In this document: piece after piece, positions 35,077 through 44,587 of the stretch | How the letters are laid out: each line of letters starts with the position of its first letter | Position numbering within the stretch: position 1 is the first letter of the stretch | From: Planctomycetota bacterium | Lineage (GTDB): Bacteria; Planctomycetota; SZUA-567; H5-PLA8 | Length of the DNA: 54,045 bases | Assembly: GCA_016200135.1 (NCBI GenBank) | Contig: JACQFI010000059.1 | Location: forward strand, 1 to 54,045 | Reading direction: 5' to 3' | Notes under the pieces: model-generated | What the model was told of the DNA's origin: nothing | Seen by the model: only the letters and a program-made list of their open reading frames with translations | Database searches by the model: none | Translations under genes and position numbers: made by a program

Positions 35077-36951
35077 TTACTCCTCTCCGCGCGTCCCCGG
35101 CCCCTTCCCGCCCGAGACCACGCGTTGCGGCACTTCCATCCTCTTGATGCCTTCGTGGATCGCGTCGGCGTAAACCGGCAGGCCGTCGTAGTGCAGGATG
35201 CTGCGCAGCCGCGTGCAGAGTTCCGCGGGCAGGTCGGCCTTGAGCAGCTTAAGCATCTGCGCGTCGCGGTTCTGTTCGACGACGTACACGCGCGGATGCA
35301 GCGCGACGAACTCCTGTACGCTGCGATGGAATGGCAGCGCCCGCAGGCGCAAATACGCCGTGCGGATGCCGTCCGCGCTCAACTGGTCCATGGCTTCCAG
35401 CACCGGCGTGTGCGAGGACCCGAAGGCGATGATGCCGATGTCGGCCACCGGACCGCCGGTGAGCTCTGGCTTGGGAACCCACTCGCGGGCGGTCTCGTAC
35501 TTCCGTGCCAAGCGGTCCATTACGCGCTGGTATTCTTCGGGGCGTTCGGTGTACCGCGCGGCCTCGTCATGCCCGCTACCGCGCGTGAAATAACTCCCGC
35601 CTTCCTCAGGATTGCCCGGCAGCGTGCGCCAGGGAATGCCATCGCTCTCCACGTCGCGATAGCGCTCGAACTTCTTGCCGGCCGCGCGGAGTTTCTCGAT
35701 GTCCGCGTCGGTGTAGACCTTGCCCCGGTCGAAATCCTTGGTGGGATATGGGAACGGGTCGGCCATCCAGTTGTTCATTCCTAAGTCCAGATCGGAGAGC
35801 ACGAAGACCGGCGTCTGGAAGCGTTCCGCCAGGTCGAACGCGTCCTGCATCATCGAGTAGCACTCTTCCACCGTGCCAGGCAGCAGCGCGATATGCTTGG
35901 TGTCGCCGTGGCTCAGGTAGGCGACTTCGAGCAGGTCCGCCTGCTGCGTGCGGGTGGGCAGGCCGGTCGAAGGCCCCACGCGCTGCACATCCACGATCAC
36001 CGCGGGCACTTCGGCGTAGTAACCGAACCCGGCGAACTCGGCCATGAGGCTGATGCCCGGTCCGGAGGTGCTGGTCATAGCCCGCGCGCCGGCCCACCCG
36101 GCGCTCAAGACCATGCCTAAGCTGGCGAGTTCGTCTTCCGCCTGGATGACCGCGTAGGTCGCCTTGCCGGTCTGCGGATCATGGCGGTACTTCTTCGCCA
36201 GGTCGATGAAGCTCTCGACCAGGCTCGACGACGGCGTGATCGGGTACCACGCGATCACGCTGCAACCGGCCATCAGCGCGCCGATGGCGCAAGCCATGTT
36301 GCCGTCGACGATGATCTTCCCGCCCGTGGCGTTCATGCGCTCGATGCGGTACGGGACCTGCGCCTTGGGGTAGGTCTTGCGGACGTAGTCCACGCCGAGG
36401 TTCAGCGCCTTCATGTTCAATGCAACCGGCTTGGTCTTGCCCTTGAAGTGCTTCATGAGCGCCTTCTCGGATTCGGCGAGGTCGAGGCCAAGCAGTTCGG
36501 CCGCGACGCCGACGTAGCACATGTTGGCGAGCAGCTTCTTCAGGCGCGCGTCGGTCTCGGGGATCTCCGCCACAAGTCTTGCGAAGGGGATCTCGAAGAA
36601 GGTGCAGTCGGTGCGCTTGTTGCTCAGCTTCAGCGGCGCGTCGTAGATGCAGACGCGATTGGGCGGAAGGGCTTTCAGGTCGTCCAGCGCCGTCTCGGGG
36701 TTCATGCAGACGAGGACCTCGACTTCCTTGCGCCGCGCTATGTATCCGTGCTTGCTGGCACGAATCGTAAACCACGTCGGCAGGCCCTGGATGTTCGAAG
36801 GGAACAGGTTCTTGCCGCTGACCGGCACGCCCATCTGGAAGATGGTGCGCATGAGGACGTTGTTTGAGGTCTGGCTGCCGGAGCCGTTGATGGTCGCGAC
36901 GTGGATGCTGAAGTCATTGACGTTGGGCGTTTGGCTGTTCTCGGACGGCAT
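35077..36951 (-). CDS. korA: 2-oxoacid:ferredoxin oxidoreductase, fused gamma/alpha subunit
   Basis: A 624-residue subunit. Residues about 1-190 are the gamma domain ('VATINGSGSQTSNNVLMRTI', 'GVPVSGKNLFPSNIQGLPTW'), and from about 210 the alpha domain ('IIVDGNMACAIGALMAGCSV', 'WYPITPSSSLVESFIDLAKK', 'VIQAEDELASLGMVLSAGWA', 'TSTSGPGISLMAEFAGFGYY'), the pyrimidine-binding core of this enzyme class. The C-terminal transketolase-like region contains 'IGIIAFGSSHTPVLEAMDQL' and 'YVVEQNRDAQMLKLLKADL'. Such gamma-alpha fusions pair with a short beta subunit, as here with korB. The start ATG has a GGGGGAG site. It probably funnels 2-oxoacids into reductive or fermentative metabolism. Confidence 0.92.
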   Translation of the reverse strand: MPSENSQTPNVNDFSIHVATINGSGSQTSNNVLMRTIFQMGVPVSGKNLFPSNIQGLPTWFTIRASKHGYIARRKEVEVLVCMNPETALDDLKALPPNRVCIYDAPLKLSNKRTDCTFFEIPFARLVAEIPETDARLKKLLANMCYVGVAAELLGLDLAESEKALMKHFKGKTKPVALNMKALNLGVDYVRKTYPKAQVPYRIERMNATGGKIIVDGNMACAIGALMAGCSVIAWYPITPSSSLVESFIDLAKKYRHDPQTGKATYAVIQAEDELASLGMVLSAGWAGARAMTSTSGPGISLMAEFAGFGYYAEVPAVIVDVQRVGPSTGLPTRTQQADLLEVAYLSHGDTKHIALLPGTVEECYSMMQDAFDLAERFQTPVFVLSDLDLGMNNWMADPFPYPTKDFDRGKVYTDADIEKLRAAGKKFERYRDVESDGIPWRTLPGNPEEGGSYFTRGSGHDEAARYTERPEEYQRVMDRLARKYETAREWVPKPELTGGPVADIGIIAFGSSHTPVLEAMDQLSADGIRTAYLRLRALPFHRSVQEFVALHPRVYVVEQNRDAQMLKLLKADLPAELCTRLRSILHYDGLPVYADAIHEGIKRMEVPQRVVSGGKGPGTRGEE

Positions 36952-37036
36952 AGGCTCCCCCTGGCGCGATTCCAGTCTTCAACTCTTGGGGTAACCTTAA
37001 TACAAGGTAGCGCAGAGCAGCAAGCGGAGACGGGGT

Positions 37037-37474
37037 ATGGCTCAAGCAGCGCCGTTTCTAAAACGGCAAGGCGTTGTACTCGGCTGTTTCCAGATGAGCT
37101 TCGCCACGTTAGTCTTTTCGGTCCTTCCGCTCCTCTTCAGCCTTAAGACCGGCTCGGAGTTGAAGGCTCCTTTTTACATGCCTTTTGTGCTCATTAGTAT
37201 GGGAGCGCTGCCGGTTCTCTGGCAGGGATTCAGGCGGGATCCCAGACTCTCAATACCCTCTCGCCGTTTAGGCCGCTTTCTGAAAACCAGCGCTGTTGTG
37301 CATGCGTTCGGCGGACTTTGCATTGGTACGCTGCTGCTCTCATCACAGAACATCGCGGCCGATGAGCCATGGAAGGCTTGGGTGATTGTGCTGTGGCTGT
37401 GGGCCATGGCGGTCTTCGCTTATTTGGTTGGCGATGACCAAGTTCGCGAAGCCTCACAGTACACTCAAAAGTGA
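37037..37474 (+). CDS. Small polytopic membrane protein, unknown
   Basis: A 145-residue protein with four hydrophobic segments at about 15-37, 46-65, 85-104 and 113-131 ('MSFATLVFSVLPLLFSL', 'YMPFVLISMGALPVLW', 'HAFGGLCIGTLLLSS', 'WVIVLWLWAMAVFAYLVG'). I do not recognise a family. A GGAG lies 13 bases before the ATG. Its base composition is less GC-rich than its neighbours. It lies between korA (divergent) and glnB (same strand, but with an independent promoter candidate), so no context function can be drawn. Confidence 0.6.
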   Translation: MAQAAPFLKRQGVVLGCFQMSFATLVFSVLPLLFSLKTGSELKAPFYMPFVLISMGALPVLWQGFRRDPRLSIPSRRLGRFLKTSAVVHAFGGLCIGTLLLSSQNIAADEPWKAWVIVLWLWAMAVFAYLVGDDQVREASQYTQK

Positions 37475-37615
37475 CTGTATAACTTTGAATTAAATGTTCA
37501 AAACTAAACATACGGTACAAGTTGAAAATTGATCAGCATGTCATTGATGATACTTTTGTATGTCACAACTTCCATATTGTTAAGGAATTAAAATAGGTAG
37601 ACAGCACACCTACTT

Positions 37616-37631
37616 TGGCCCCAATATTGCC
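37616..37631 (+). promoter_or_regulatory. Sigma-54 promoter candidate for glnB-glnA
   Basis: TGGCCCC, four bases, then TTGCC places the invariant GG (37617-37618) and GC (37629-37630) at exactly the -24/-12 spacing. It lies about 90 bases before the glnB start. Sigma-54 control of glnB/glnA by nitrogen-regulated activators is established in many bacteria. I did not find a clear NtrC-type enhancer upstream, though the region is AT-rich. Confidence 0.65.
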
Positions 37632-37685
37632 AATCTGAGAAGTCGTAGTGGGGAGCACACCACCGCATTCTGATTTGCAAAGCGA

Positions 37686-37703
37686 CCTCTGTTCAGGCAG
37701 AGG
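37686..37703 (+). promoter_or_regulatory. Small hairpin in the glnB leader
   Basis: CCTCTG and CAGAGG pair around a six-base loop 17 bases before the glnB ATG, directly before the AGGAA ribosome binding site. It could affect translation, but nothing shows that it does. Confidence 0.3.
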
Positions 37704-37720
37704 CATAGGAATTTTACGTC

Positions 37721-38068
37721 ATGAAGCTGATCGAAGCGATTATCCAGCCCTCGCGGCTGGAGGCGGTAAAGGAAGCGTTGAGCGAGGTGGAGGTGGTCCG
37801 GTTGACCGTCTGCGACGTGCAAGGCTTCGGCCGTCAGAAGGGCCACACCGAGATCTACCGCGGCCACGAGTACACCGTGAATCTGCTGCGGAAAGTAAAG
37901 CTCGAGATTGCCGTGAACGACGACTTTGTCGAACCGACGATCCAGGCGATCCTGCGCGGCGGCCGCACCGGCGACCAGGGCCAGATCGGCGACGGCAAGA
38001 TCTTCGTGCTGCCGCTCGAAGACTGCGTGCGCATTCGCACGGGCGAGCGCGGACCGGAAGCGATTTAG
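37721..38068 (+). CDS. glnB: PII nitrogen regulatory protein
   Basis: A 115-residue PII signalling protein. The PROSITE-type T-loop region is complete: 'GFGRQKGHTEIYRGHEYTVN', with Tyr51, the uridylylation site of proteobacterial GlnB/GlnK, present. The C-terminal signature 'GRTGDQGQIGDGKIFVLPLE' binds ATP and 2-oxoglutarate. The N-terminal 'MKLIEAIIQPSRLEAVKEAL' is typical. It senses ATP/ADP and 2-oxoglutarate and controls glutamine synthetase activity or transport. Residue Tyr51 alone does not prove uridylylation outside Proteobacteria. It is followed by glnA 132 bases on and preceded by a sigma-54 promoter candidate, so the two are likely an operon induced under nitrogen limitation. Confidence 0.95.
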   Translation: MKLIEAIIQPSRLEAVKEALSEVEVVRLTVCDVQGFGRQKGHTEIYRGHEYTVNLLRKVKLEIAVNDDFVEPTIQAILRGGRTGDQGQIGDGKIFVLPLEDCVRIRTGERGPEAI

Positions 38069-38200
38069 GCGCCGGGCAGGGCGTATTTGCAGTTGCCGTA
38101 GCGCGGGCGGACTCGTAGGTTCGCGCCGCCTTTTGTGAAGAAGCGAACACACATTCCGCCGGGGGGTCCGGCGGTGGGAGAGTTGTTAAGGAGCGCGACG

Positions 38201-39625
38201 ATGGCAAAGACGGCGAAGGACGTTCTCGACCTGGCCAAGGCCAAGGGCGTGACCACGGTGGACATGCGTTTCATGGACTTCATCGGCACGTGGCAGCACT
38301 TCTCGGTGCCGCTACGCGAACTGACCGAAGACGTCTTCAAGAACGGCCTGGGCTTCGACGCCTCGTCAATCCGCGGCTGGGCGCACATTCACGAGTCCGA
38401 CATGCTCGTGATCCCCGACCCCGAGAGCGCCTTCATCGATCCGTTCTTCAAGGACACCACGCTGGTCCTGATCTGCAACATCCAGGACCCCATCACCCGC
38501 GCCGACTACAGCCGCGACCCGCGTAACATCGCCATCAAGGCCGAGAAGTACCTGAACTCGACCGGGATCGGCGACACCTGCTTCGTCGGGCCGGAAGCCG
38601 AGTTCTTCATCTTCGACAGCATCCGCATCTTCGGCGGCGTGAACTCGGCCGGCTACGAGATCGACAGCGAAGAAGGCCACTGGACCTCGGGCCGCTCGAG
38701 CGACAAGAAGCCCAACCTTGGCCACGACATCCGCCCGAAGGAAGGCTACTTCCCGGTCCCGCCCATCGACCAGCAGCAGGACATTCGCAACGAGATGATG
38801 CTGACGATGGAAGCCTGCGGCATCGCCATCGAACGCCAGCACCACGAAGTCGCGACCGCCGGCCAAGCCGAGATCGACTACGTCTTCGACAAGCTCGTGC
38901 GCTCCGCCGACAAGCTGATGATGTATAAGTACATCGTCAAGAACGTCGCCAAGAAGCACGACAAGGTGGCCACGTTCATGCCCAAGCCGCTCTTCGGCGA
39001 TAACGGCTCAGGCATGCACACCCATATGTCCATCTGGAAGGGCGGCAAGAACCTCTTCGCGGGCTCCGGCTACGCGGGCCTCAGCGACACCGCCCTGCAC
39101 GCGATGGGCGGCGTCCTCAAGCACGCTAAGGCGCTCACCGCCATCACCAACCCGACGACCAACAGCTACAAGCGCCTCACACCCGGTTACGAAGCGCCGA
39201 TCAACCTGGCCTACAGCGCCCGCAACCGCTCGGCCTGCCTGCGCATCCCGATGTTCAGCACGAACCCGAAGGCCAAGCGCTTCGAGTTCCGCTGCCCCGA
39301 CCCGAGCACCAACCCGTACCTGGCCTTCGCGGCGATCCTGATGGCGGCCCTCGACGGCATCCAGAACAAGATCGATCCGGGCAAGCCGCTCGATAAGGAC
39401 ATCTACGATCTGCCGCCCGAAGAACTCGCCAAGGTGCCGAACACCCCCGGCAGCCTGGACGAAGCGCTCAACCACCTGGAAGAAGACCACGACTTCCTGC
39501 TCAAGGGCGAGGTCTTCACCTCGGACGTCATCGAGACCTGGATCGAGTACAAGCGCAAGAAGGAATCCGACCAGGTCCGCCTGCGCCCGCACCCGCACGA
39601 ATTCTATCTGTACTTCGACATGTAA
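38201..39625 (+). CDS. glnA: Glutamine synthetase type I
   Basis: A 474-residue glutamine synthetase, the usual length of GlnA type I. Catalytic and metal-binding motifs: '[20 protein letters not shown]' with the Asp50-equivalent loop, '[15 protein letters not shown]', '[20 protein letters not shown]', '[20 protein letters not shown]', '[20 protein letters not shown]' and '[20 protein letters not shown]'. The tyrosine that is adenylylated in enterobacteria is present ('[10 protein letters not shown]', near residue 396), so it belongs to the GSI-beta-like type by sequence. The start ATG has AAGGAG upstream. It makes glutamine from glutamate, ammonia and ATP and is probably controlled with PII. 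A strong terminator follows. Confidence 0.97.
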   Translation: MAKTAKDVLDLAKAKGVTTVDMRFMDFIGTWQHFSVPLRELTEDVFKNGLGFDASSIRGWAHIHESDMLVIPDPESAFIDPFFKDTTLVLICNIQDPITRADYSRDPRNIAIKAEKYLNSTGIGDTCFVGPEAEFFIFDSIRIFGGVNSAGYEIDSEEGHWTSGRSSDKKPNLGHDIRPKEGYFPVPPIDQQQDIRNEMMLTMEACGIAIERQHHEVATAGQAEIDYVFDKLVRSADKLMMYKYIVKNVAKKHDKVATFMPKPLFGDNGSGMHTHMSIWKGGKNLFAGSGYAGLSDTALHAMGGVLKHAKALTAITNPTTNSYKRLTPGYEAPINLAYSARNRSACLRIPMFSTNPKAKRFEFRCPDPSTNPYLAFAAILMAALDGIQNKIDPGKPLDKDIYDLPPEELAKVPNTPGSLDEALNHLEEDHDFLLKGEVFTSDVIETWIEYKRKKESDQVRLRPHPHEFYLYFDM

Positions 39626-39656
39626 CCCCGATGCAGTACCCCCGAAGCCATGGCAG

Positions 39657-39688
39657 CCGGAGGCCCCGCAAGGGCCTCCGGTTGTTTT
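39657..39688 (+). terminator. Rho-independent terminator after glnA
   Basis: A perfect 10-bp stem CCGGAGGCCC/GGGCCTCCGG with loop CGCAA is followed by TTGTTTT. It lies about 30 bases after the glnA stop codon. Confidence 0.92.
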
Positions 39689-39820
39689 AGACGTTCATTC
39701 TTTCCTCCGCGCACCATGTGGAATTTATCCAATAGCAAAGCAGCCTCGAAAGGCTTAATCTTTTTCGCTGATCTTTCAGCCTGGTTGACGGAATTGCATA
39801 CGGATAAGGAGCGAGTCGCT

Positions 39821-41893
39821 ATGCCGAATGGGAATCCAACGAAGGTAACGCTGTGGTGCGCGGCTGCGCTCTGTACGCTGCTGTGTATGCGCCCGGCGGC
39901 TGCGGAAGAGCCCAAGCCCGCCGCGCCCACCGATGCGCAGATCAAGGAATGGATCAAGCAGCTCGGCGATGCGGAGTTCCAGAAGCGCAACGATGCCCGC
40001 GCGGCGCTGCTCAAGGCCGGCAAGGCCGCCATTGCGGACCTTAAAGCCGCCCAGGAGTCCACCGATCCCGAGGTCAAGAAGATCGCCGGCGACATCCTGG
40101 TCCAGCTCCAGTGGCTCTCGCTCCCCGAGAACATCGACTACCTCAAACTCTTCCCGGACGAATCGATCCTTTCGGTGTGCTTCACGCATGTGGAAAAGAC
40201 GCTCGAGGCCTCCAAGCAGACGGCCGTCGGAAAGCTGGCTCAAGGCGAAGACCTCAAGCCCATCTTCGAGCTGCTCGCGAAGAAGATGACCGATAAGGGC
40301 GGCGAGAAGGGCAAGGCCGGGGTCGTGGAACTCCCCAACGACGAGCCCGAGAAGCATTACCGCGCGTTCCTCGAAGACACCGGGTTTCTGAAAGACGGCG
40401 TGGAGACCGACGAGAACGGCCTGCGCGTACTCGCGGGACCCCGGCCGCAGTGGGCCCCGCCGGAGATGGACATCCCCACCGGCGCGATCGCGCTCGCCGG
40501 CCACCACCTTATCGTGGCGCCCAACCTCTCTTCGCTGAAGAAGGTCGCCGCGAGCATCCTCAAGCCCGACGGCGGCAACCTCGGCGATTCGACGCTCTTC
40601 AAGAAGACCCAGCCGCACCTCGGCGCTGCGCCGGACATGCTCTTCACCATGAACATGCAGGCGTATCTGCGCATGCTCACGGCCATGGCCGGACCGCAGG
40701 CCGGCGAGGCCCTCGGCAAGATGGGCTACGACGGGATGGAGTTCTTCGCCTACGCCACGAGCATCAAGGGGGACCTTTTCGAAGAACGCTTCGCCCTGGT
40801 GATGAACGAGAAGGCCAAGGGCATCGGCAAACTCTACGAAATGGCCTGGGCGAGCAACAAGCTGCTCAAGGAGAAACTCGCCCACGCGCCCGCCGATGCG
40901 GTGCTGGTGATGCAGAATTACATGGACGGCTCGGTGATCTTCGAGTTCGCGACGGCTTACATGAAGCAGATGGCGCAATTGCAGGAAGGCATGGGCGGTC
41001 AGGGGATGGATCTGTCCAAGTCCGTCGAAGAGCTTGAAGGCAAGATCGGCGTCAAGCTGGCCGACCTGGCCGGCTGCGTGAAGGGAGACATGGTCACTTG
41101 GGCCGTCCTCACGCAGGAGGAAGGCACATCCACCCTGCCGGATATCGGTATAAGCATCGAATGCGGCGACGAGGCCAAGGCGCAGCAGCTCGCACAGGGG
41201 CTCTTCGTCGTCATGCAGAAGGCACCCGGGCTCTTCGCCAAAGAGGCTCCAGCCGTCAAGCCGAAAGACGGTGATCCGCCCCCCGCCAATCCGCCGCCGG
41301 AGAAGGCCGAAGACGCCGTGCTCAAGATCGACCGGGACGGACGCTCGTACTTCACCGAGAACTCCAAGGGCCCGCTGGTTACAAGTTTCGCGCCCCGCCA
41401 GGCGGTGCCGTACCGGTTCACGTGGTCGGCCAAGGGCAACCGCGTGCTGCTGGCCTCATCCGCGCCGTATCTCAACAAGCGGCTCTCGCAGCTCGAAAAG
41501 GGCGAGGCCGGGCTGCAGCCGGTCAAATTCCTCCCGCCGGATGCGAAACTGGACGAAGTCAAGACGCTGGTCGGCGTGGATGTGGCCGCGCTGCTCGAAT
41601 ACGGGGCCAAGCTGGGCCTGCCGCTGCTGGCCGCCCGGCTCGAACAGGATCCCGACCTTCAGGAGAAGATAACCGCGCTCTCGCAGAAGAACGGCGTCTT
41701 CAAGTCCATCCCGCCGTTGTCGGCGACTACGGGCGTACCGCAGGACGGGGTAACGGTCTCGGTCGTGCGGAGCCCCCTGCCCTATATGCCGACGGCGGTG
41801 GGAGCAGGCATTCTGTTCGGATTAATGAACGCGGGCAGGCACGCCGCACCACAGGCCGCACCGGCTCCGCCGCCGCCCGCGCCAGGGTTCTAA
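39821..41893 (+). CDS. Large secreted protein with HEAT-like N-terminus, unknown function
   Basis: A 690-residue exported protein. The ATG at 39821 has ATAAGGAG upstream and opens a signal peptide ('LWCAAALCTLLCMRPAAAEE'); the open frame before it does not look coding. Residues about 38-95 form a HEAT-repeat-like helical pair ('KQLGDAEFQKRNDARAALLK'), a frequent feature at the start of PVC secreted proteins. The rest is a mixed alpha/beta region of unknown type with 'ATSIKGDLFEERFALVMNEK', 'AKQLA'-like helices and a Pro/Ala-rich C-terminus. A Pro-rich linker lies near residue 490. No catalytic motif is evident. It lies after the glnA terminator and before a secreted esterase-like gene (40-base gap). 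Confidence 0.75.
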   Translation: MPNGNPTKVTLWCAAALCTLLCMRPAAAEEPKPAAPTDAQIKEWIKQLGDAEFQKRNDARAALLKAGKAAIADLKAAQESTDPEVKKIAGDILVQLQWLSLPENIDYLKLFPDESILSVCFTHVEKTLEASKQTAVGKLAQGEDLKPIFELLAKKMTDKGGEKGKAGVVELPNDEPEKHYRAFLEDTGFLKDGVETDENGLRVLAGPRPQWAPPEMDIPTGAIALAGHHLIVAPNLSSLKKVAASILKPDGGNLGDSTLFKKTQPHLGAAPDMLFTMNMQAYLRMLTAMAGPQAGEALGKMGYDGMEFFAYATSIKGDLFEERFALVMNEKAKGIGKLYEMAWASNKLLKEKLAHAPADAVLVMQNYMDGSVIFEFATAYMKQMAQLQEGMGGQGMDLSKSVEELEGKIGVKLADLAGCVKGDMVTWAVLTQEEGTSTLPDIGISIECGDEAKAQQLAQGLFVVMQKAPGLFAKEAPAVKPKDGDPPPANPPPEKAEDAVLKIDRDGRSYFTENSKGPLVTSFAPRQAVPYRFTWSAKGNRVLLASSAPYLNKRLSQLEKGEAGLQPVKFLPPDAKLDEVKTLVGVDVAALLEYGAKLGLPLLAARLEQDPDLQEKITALSQKNGVFKSIPPLSATTGVPQDGVTVSVVRSPLPYMPTAVGAGILFGLMNAGRHAAPQAAPAPPPPAPGF

Positions 41894-41933
41894 TATTCCG
41901 CGCTTGGAGCCGTCTGCTCCACGAGGATAAACC

Positions 41934-43484
41934 ATGCGCACGCAGGGCGGCATCGGCAGGGACCGGGCATGGGCGCTTACCCAAGCCCGCGCCATTGCGT
42001 TCCTGGCCCTGTTGAGCGTTGCGTGCCAGCTCCACCTGCCGGGAGCCGATTCTCCCCAACCCGCTCCAGCGGCGCCTCCCCCGCCCGCGGGATGTTGGGA
42101 TGCCGCACAAGCGGAGAAACTCGAGAAATCCTTGGACGAGTTCTTCGCGGAGCCCGACGCCGCGAAGCGCGCCCAGGCCTTTGCTTCCGCCCTCGAACCG
42201 TTGCAGCCCGGGCTCTCGCTCGAAGAACTCGAGTCCATCGCCAAAGCCGTGCCCCCGGCGGGCGAAAAGAAGGGGCACGTCTGGCGCGTACAAGCGCCCT
42301 GGCTAAAGGACAACCCGCGCGGCTGGCTGAACGTCTCGATCCCCAAGGACTACTCGCCCAAGAAGACTTGGGGTCTGGTCGTCGCGCTGCACGGCAGCGG
42401 CAGCGACTGCGACAACCTGCCTTCGTTTTATTCGCCCCAGATGAACGACGCCGGGTACTTCGTGATCTATCCGACCACGACGGCCGTCGCCAACTTCTGG
42501 AGCACCCCCGCGGAGATGGCCAACGTCTACCGGCTCGTGGAATGGATGGGCCGGAACTACCGCATCGACTTCCGCCGCCTCGTGGTCACCGGCGGCTCGA
42601 TGGGCGGCATGGGCACCTGGTCGCATCTGCTCGCCCGCCCGGAGCTCTGGAGCGTCGGCGCATCCGTGGCGGGTCATCCCGCGGCGCTGGAAGGCGAGAT
42701 TTTCGAGAAGCTGCGCGGTATTCCCTTCTACATTCTGCACGGAGAGAAGGACACCAACGGCGCCTCCCTCGCGCCGGTTGAACACGTCCGCCTGGCCGTC
42801 GAGGAACTGAAGAAGCGCAAGCTCGACTATGTCTACGTCGAAGAGCCCGGCGCGGGTCATACGCCCTCGATGAAGTATTGGCAGGAGATGAACGCCTGGA
42901 TCGCGAAGCAGGCGCCCAAGGCGTTCTCGCCGCGTCCGCTCTTCCTGCCGCTCTCGGGCGAACGCGCGCTCTGGCAACGCGCCGCCGATCCCGCCGGCCT
43001 GCAGGACGATCCCGCGCTGGCGCTGATGAAATCGGGTAAATTTGCCGACGCGAAGAAGGACCTCGATGAGCGTATCGCCAAGACCCCCGGCGATGCCAAG
43101 AGCTACATGCTGCGTGCCGTGGCGAACGTGCCCGCCTTAGCCAAACCGCTCCCTGACAACCTCGATCCGGCCGCACTGAAAGACGGCAACGACGGCTGGG
43201 GCGCGCTAAACGAGGCCAACGCGCTCCGCGATCTCGACGCCGCCCTGCGCGCCAAGGACGGCAAGGGCGACGACGCGAAAGGCTTCGACGCGAACGTGGA
43301 TCTGATGATCGCAAAGGTCTGGGCGCGGCGCTTCGCCGTGACCGTCCCGTCCGGCGGAACTTCCTGGGTCGCTCCATATCAGACCTATGTGAAGGCCCTG
43401 CAAGAATCCCTCAAACTGAATATGTCGAACCCCGAAGCCGTGCGGCTGGCCCAAGCCATGAACGCGAAGTTGCCGCGGAAGTAG
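41934..43484 (+). CDS. Secreted alpha/beta-hydrolase (esterase/peptidase-like) with TPR-like C-terminus
   Basis: A 516-residue exported hydrolase. After a signal peptide ('ARAIAFLALLSVACQLHLPG') and a helical spacer, residues about 130-340 form an alpha/beta-hydrolase domain: 'WGLVVALHGSGSDCDNLPSF' holds the oxyanion-hole HGSG, 'VVTGGSMGGMGTWSHLLARP' has the nucleophile serine in GxSxG, 'FYILHGEKDTNGASLAPVEH' the acid Asp and 'EEPGAGHTPS' the His. The sequence is most like the PHB-depolymerase/feruloyl-esterase type of hydrolase. The C-terminal 170 residues are helical, like TPR-type repeats. The ATG has a GAGGA site. The substrate (polyester, acetylated glycan or peptide) is unknown. Confidence 0.8.
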   Translation: MRTQGGIGRDRAWALTQARAIAFLALLSVACQLHLPGADSPQPAPAAPPPPAGCWDAAQAEKLEKSLDEFFAEPDAAKRAQAFASALEPLQPGLSLEELESIAKAVPPAGEKKGHVWRVQAPWLKDNPRGWLNVSIPKDYSPKKTWGLVVALHGSGSDCDNLPSFYSPQMNDAGYFVIYPTTTAVANFWSTPAEMANVYRLVEWMGRNYRIDFRRLVVTGGSMGGMGTWSHLLARPELWSVGASVAGHPAALEGEIFEKLRGIPFYILHGEKDTNGASLAPVEHVRLAVEELKKRKLDYVYVEEPGAGHTPSMKYWQEMNAWIAKQAPKAFSPRPLFLPLSGERALWQRAADPAGLQDDPALALMKSGKFADAKKDLDERIAKTPGDAKSYMLRAVANVPALAKPLPDNLDPAALKDGNDGWGALNEANALRDLDAALRAKDGKGDDAKGFDANVDLMIAKVWARRFAVTVPSGGTSWVAPYQTYVKALQESLKLNMSNPEAVRLAQAMNAKLPRK

Positions 43485-43716
43485 CTGCCGCTGTTAAAAT
43501 GAATGGTCTCTCAGCTCATAATTTACACTTCCAATTGCCAATGACATATTCTAAGGCTTTCTAAATAGCCAAGTAACGACATTTTACATAACTCATTATT
43601 TTTGAATTACTTGCACAAGAGCACTGCATACAATATGCACAATGTTCATAAGGCGGCTTTGATGTTTGTACGTGGCAGACAGCATCTGCTTTTAATTGCG
43701 AATGCGGGGTTCGGTC

Positions 43717-44295
43717 ATGCTCACGCCTTTCCAGAGATCCGCCCTCGCACTGCTGGCGGTGGCGCTTCTCTCGCTCAAGGTTTCGGGCGAAGAAATTCGC
43801 AGGTCGTACCGCGTAAAGGGCGCGCCTGCCGGCGAGGATCTTTATTGCGAGATGCTGCTGCGGTCGTCCGTAGAGATCAGCGCCGAAAAGCAGCATCTGA
43901 TCGCCTGGCACTTTCGCAACGCCGCGCGTTTGGCGGAAACGTTTGCGCGCAGAGAAGGCGTGGCCGTGCAGCGCTCCACGCTGCCTGCGCGCGTCGAACT
44001 GTTTGAAAATCCCCAAGGCCTCTCGAAAGCCACAGGCTTGCCGCATCGCCTGGAGTACAGCGAAGTCGTCTCGCGGGTCGACTTGCGCCACGGCATTGTT
44101 TATCTGGGGCGGCGCACGCCCGAAGACCTTTACGTGGAACTGGGCAAATGGATCTTCTACGAGGCCGGTTACCGCTGGGGCCAGAACGAAGATGCCGATC
44201 TCCGCCACCTGGCCCTCGCCGAAAGGTTTGCCACGTTCTGCCTAGATGAGAAGAATTGGAACGAACCCGGCGGCTCGAAGAAGTCCATCCGCTAG
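43717..44295 (+). CDS. Secreted hypothetical protein
   Basis: A 192-residue protein with a signal peptide ('RSALALLAVALLSLKVSGEE'). I start it at the ATG at 43717; in-frame ATG and TTG codons 15 and 21 bases upstream are possible. The mature part is charged, with 'EISAEKQHLIAWHFRNAARL', 'RLEYSEVVSRVDLRHGIVYL' and 'ELGKWIFYEAGYRW'. No family is recognised; the pattern 'LGKWIFYEAGY' followed by helices recalls domains of secreted metallopeptidase-like proteins, but no HExxH is present. It stands alone after an AT-rich gap. Confidence 0.55.
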   Translation: MLTPFQRSALALLAVALLSLKVSGEEIRRSYRVKGAPAGEDLYCEMLLRSSVEISAEKQHLIAWHFRNAARLAETFARREGVAVQRSTLPARVELFENPQGLSKATGLPHRLEYSEVVSRVDLRHGIVYLGRRTPEDLYVELGKWIFYEAGYRWGQNEDADLRHLALAERFATFCLDEKNWNEPGGSKKSIR

Positions 44296-44515
44296 ACACA
44301 ACGCACGACCCGCTCTCGGCTAACGGATTCCAGAAAGTGAGCCCGAAGCCCTTGCCGCCTCCAAGATCATGGGCAAGACTCACTCCGACCGCGCGGCGAA
44401 CTCCTTTCCATGGCGCTGCAGTCGCCTGCAGCGCGCCGAAATCTGTTACAGAGTTGTTATACAAAACGAGGGTAACGTTGGAACATATTACAATAATAGA
44501 TATAGGCGCTTAAAG
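44296..44515. other. Non-coding gap before the tRNA
   Basis: This stretch lies between a secreted-protein gene and the tRNA on the opposite strand. Open frames here have no ribosome binding site. It becomes AT-rich near 44455-44515. No hairpin with a T-run is evident. Confidence 0.35.
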
Positions 44516-44587
44516 TACCGGCGGCTGGATTTGAACCAGCGACCAATGGATTATGATTCCATTGCTCTACCACTGAGCTACGCCGGC
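44516..44587 (-). tRNA. tRNA with CAU anticodon (Met or Ile2)
   Basis: On the minus strand the sequence folds as a complete cloverleaf: acceptor GCCGGCG with CGCCGGT (one G-U pair), D-arm GCTC/GAGC, anticodon arm ATGGA/TCCAT around loop ATCATAA (anticodon CAT), short variable loop TGGTC and T-arm GCTGG/CCAGC. CCA is not encoded. It lacks the C-A mismatch at 1-72 and the three GC pairs of the anticodon stem typical of initiators. The variable loop plus T-arm recall tRNA-Ile2 of other bacteria (lysidine-modified C34), so it is either elongator Met or Ile2; only a specificity model would decide. It lies opposite the direction of neighbouring genes. Confidence 0.93.

Noticed and set aside
43485..43716. 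Small gene or RNA in the AT-rich gap after the esterase gene
   Set aside because: Short frames lack ribosome binding sites and no tRNA-like or strong hairpin structure is visible; probably promoter DNA.
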